6,549 nucleotides of DNA from Planctomycetota bacterium (lineage in GTDB: Bacteria > Planctomycetota > Planctomycetia > Planctomycetales > Planctomycetaceae): the NCBI GenBank assembly GCA_024278285.1, contig JAJRTM010000110.1, positions 1 to 6,549 of the forward strand. The letters run 5' to 3'. Of this stretch, positions 6,291 to 6,549 are shown piece by piece (positions within the stretch are counted from its first letter, which is position 1; the number at the start of each line of letters is the position of its first letter). Both the position numbers and the translations under genes were made by a program. The notes under the pieces were generated by a model. That model was not told the origin of the DNA and ran no database searches. It was given only the letters and a program-made list of their open reading frames with translations.

Positions 6291-6397
6291 GTGCCTGACG
6301 GCCCCAGAACAGGAGGCTTCATTGCATCTGGGGGCAAATTGTCACCAGCCGTATCCTCAATTGTTCACACTGTTTCCGACAATTTGTCCCCAGGCAC
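6291..6397. repeat. About 107-bp inverted-repeat element with GTGCCTG ends
   Basis: The outer ends are GTGCCTG (6291-6297) and CAGGCAC (6391-6397), a perfect 7-bp inverted repeat. An inner inverted repeat pairs GGGGGCAAATTGTC (6330-6343) with GACAATTTGTCCCC (6378-6391) at 13 of 14 positions around a 34-bp centre; extended arms 6324-6343 and 6378-6397 match at 15 of 20. No protein frame spans it. It looks like a small non-autonomous or REP-like element; the mobility class is inference. It lies 24 bp beyond the stop codon of the right-edge gene and could end its transcript. Confidence 0.5.
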
Positions 6398-6421
6398 CCA
6401 TCGAGTTACTCAAAAAGAAAC

Positions 6422-6549
6422 TCAGTTCTTCACATTCGTTTTAAGCTGACCAGTTTGCGTTACGGGCTCCAGCTTCGATTCGAGTTGTTGATTATCAGCC
6501 AGTAAACTTTCGAACTTACCGTAAAGCGTGTGAAGTTGCTCTCGTAATT
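6422..6549 (-). CDS. C-terminal end of a coiled-coil protein (5' partial, function unknown)
   Basis: The - strand frame is open from the window edge (codons from 6547) to a TGA at 6422-6424, giving 41 residues. It opens with LREQLHTLYGKFESLLADNQ and finishes with a polar tail ending in KTNVKN. Hydrophobic residues fall on a strict 3-4 spacing at residues 1, 5, 8, 12, 15, 19, 22 and 26 (Leu, Leu, Leu, Phe, Leu, Asn, Leu, Leu), the a/d pattern of a coiled coil with an Asn in the core, as in dimeric leucine zippers. This regularity, together with glutamate/glutamine-rich flanks, argues for a real gene rather than a chance frame. The family cannot be recognised from so short a piece. It runs in the same direction as der, about 400 bp upstream of it. 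Confidence 0.6.
   Translation of the reverse strand, partial: LREQLHTLYGKFESLLADNQQLESKLEPVTQTGQLKTNVKN

Larger units (their letters stand above)
6019..6421. other. Gene-free interval of about 400 bp upstream of der
   Basis: It lies between the der start codon and the stop codon of the right-edge gene, so both flanking genes run leftward and the der promoter should be here. I see a 34-bp repeat (6024-6057), a hairpin (6071-6098), a small perfect hairpin GTTGC-GCA-GCAAC (6248-6260) and an inverted-repeat element (6291-6397). Between 6100 and 6290 I find no convincing coding sequence and no clear sigma-70 promoter. The open frames there are short, overlap in several phases and have Cys/Ser-rich composition unlike the real genes. 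Confidence 0.6.

Noticed and set aside
6079..6337. Overlapping - strand open frames of 65 and 69 codons upstream of der
   Set aside because: They compete in different phases over the same bases, have unusual Cys/Ser-rich composition, no convincing ribosome site and no recognisable family. One runs into the stem-loop at 6074-6094. A decayed gene or repeat cannot be excluded.

Overview
This window looks like an ordinary chromosomal segment from a bacterium of moderate GC content, most likely a planctomycete (Planctomycetota). That assignment is inference. It rests on the orphan ABC-2 permease with the N-terminal block NPILVKETRQALKSRQF, on palindromic GTAGGGTGCG/GTAGGGTCCG-type intergenic repeats, and on weak or absent Shine-Dalgarno sites before two of the genes. 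No phage, plasmid, transposase or CRISPR genes are visible.

Layout, left to right. The window opens inside gnd (6-phosphogluconate dehydrogenase, + strand), which has lost roughly its first 20 residues to the window edge. Its stop codon lies in the first bases of a 34-bp dispersed repeat, and a 15-bp hairpin that could be its terminator follows. Two closely spaced + strand genes come next, 19 bp apart and probably co-transcribed: a MacroD/YmdB-type macro-domain ADP-ribosyl hydrolase and a two-domain MOSC protein of the YcbX/mARC type. A 72-bp palindromic repeat then precedes a 500-residue, about 12-TM ABC-2 permease with no ATPase beside it. A second, 78-bp repeat of the same design lies between the permease and the convergent gene der (EngA, a double GTPase for 50S ribosome assembly, - strand).

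Upstream of der is a stretch of about 400 bp without a convincing gene. It holds a second copy of the 34-bp repeat immediately before the der start codon, a hairpin in the putative der leader, and a roughly 107-bp element with GTGCCTG/CAGGCAC ends and an inner inverted repeat. At the right edge is the last 41 codons of a - strand gene whose visible part forms a regular leucine-zipper-like coiled coil.

The genes do not form one pathway. They cover the pentose phosphate pathway, ADP-ribose metabolism, molybdenum-cofactor chemistry, membrane export and ribosome biogenesis. I found no new multi-gene system. The most noteworthy signals are three families of small non-coding repeats placed precisely at gene borders, and an altered guanine-specificity motif (NKCE instead of NKxD) in the first GTPase domain of Der.
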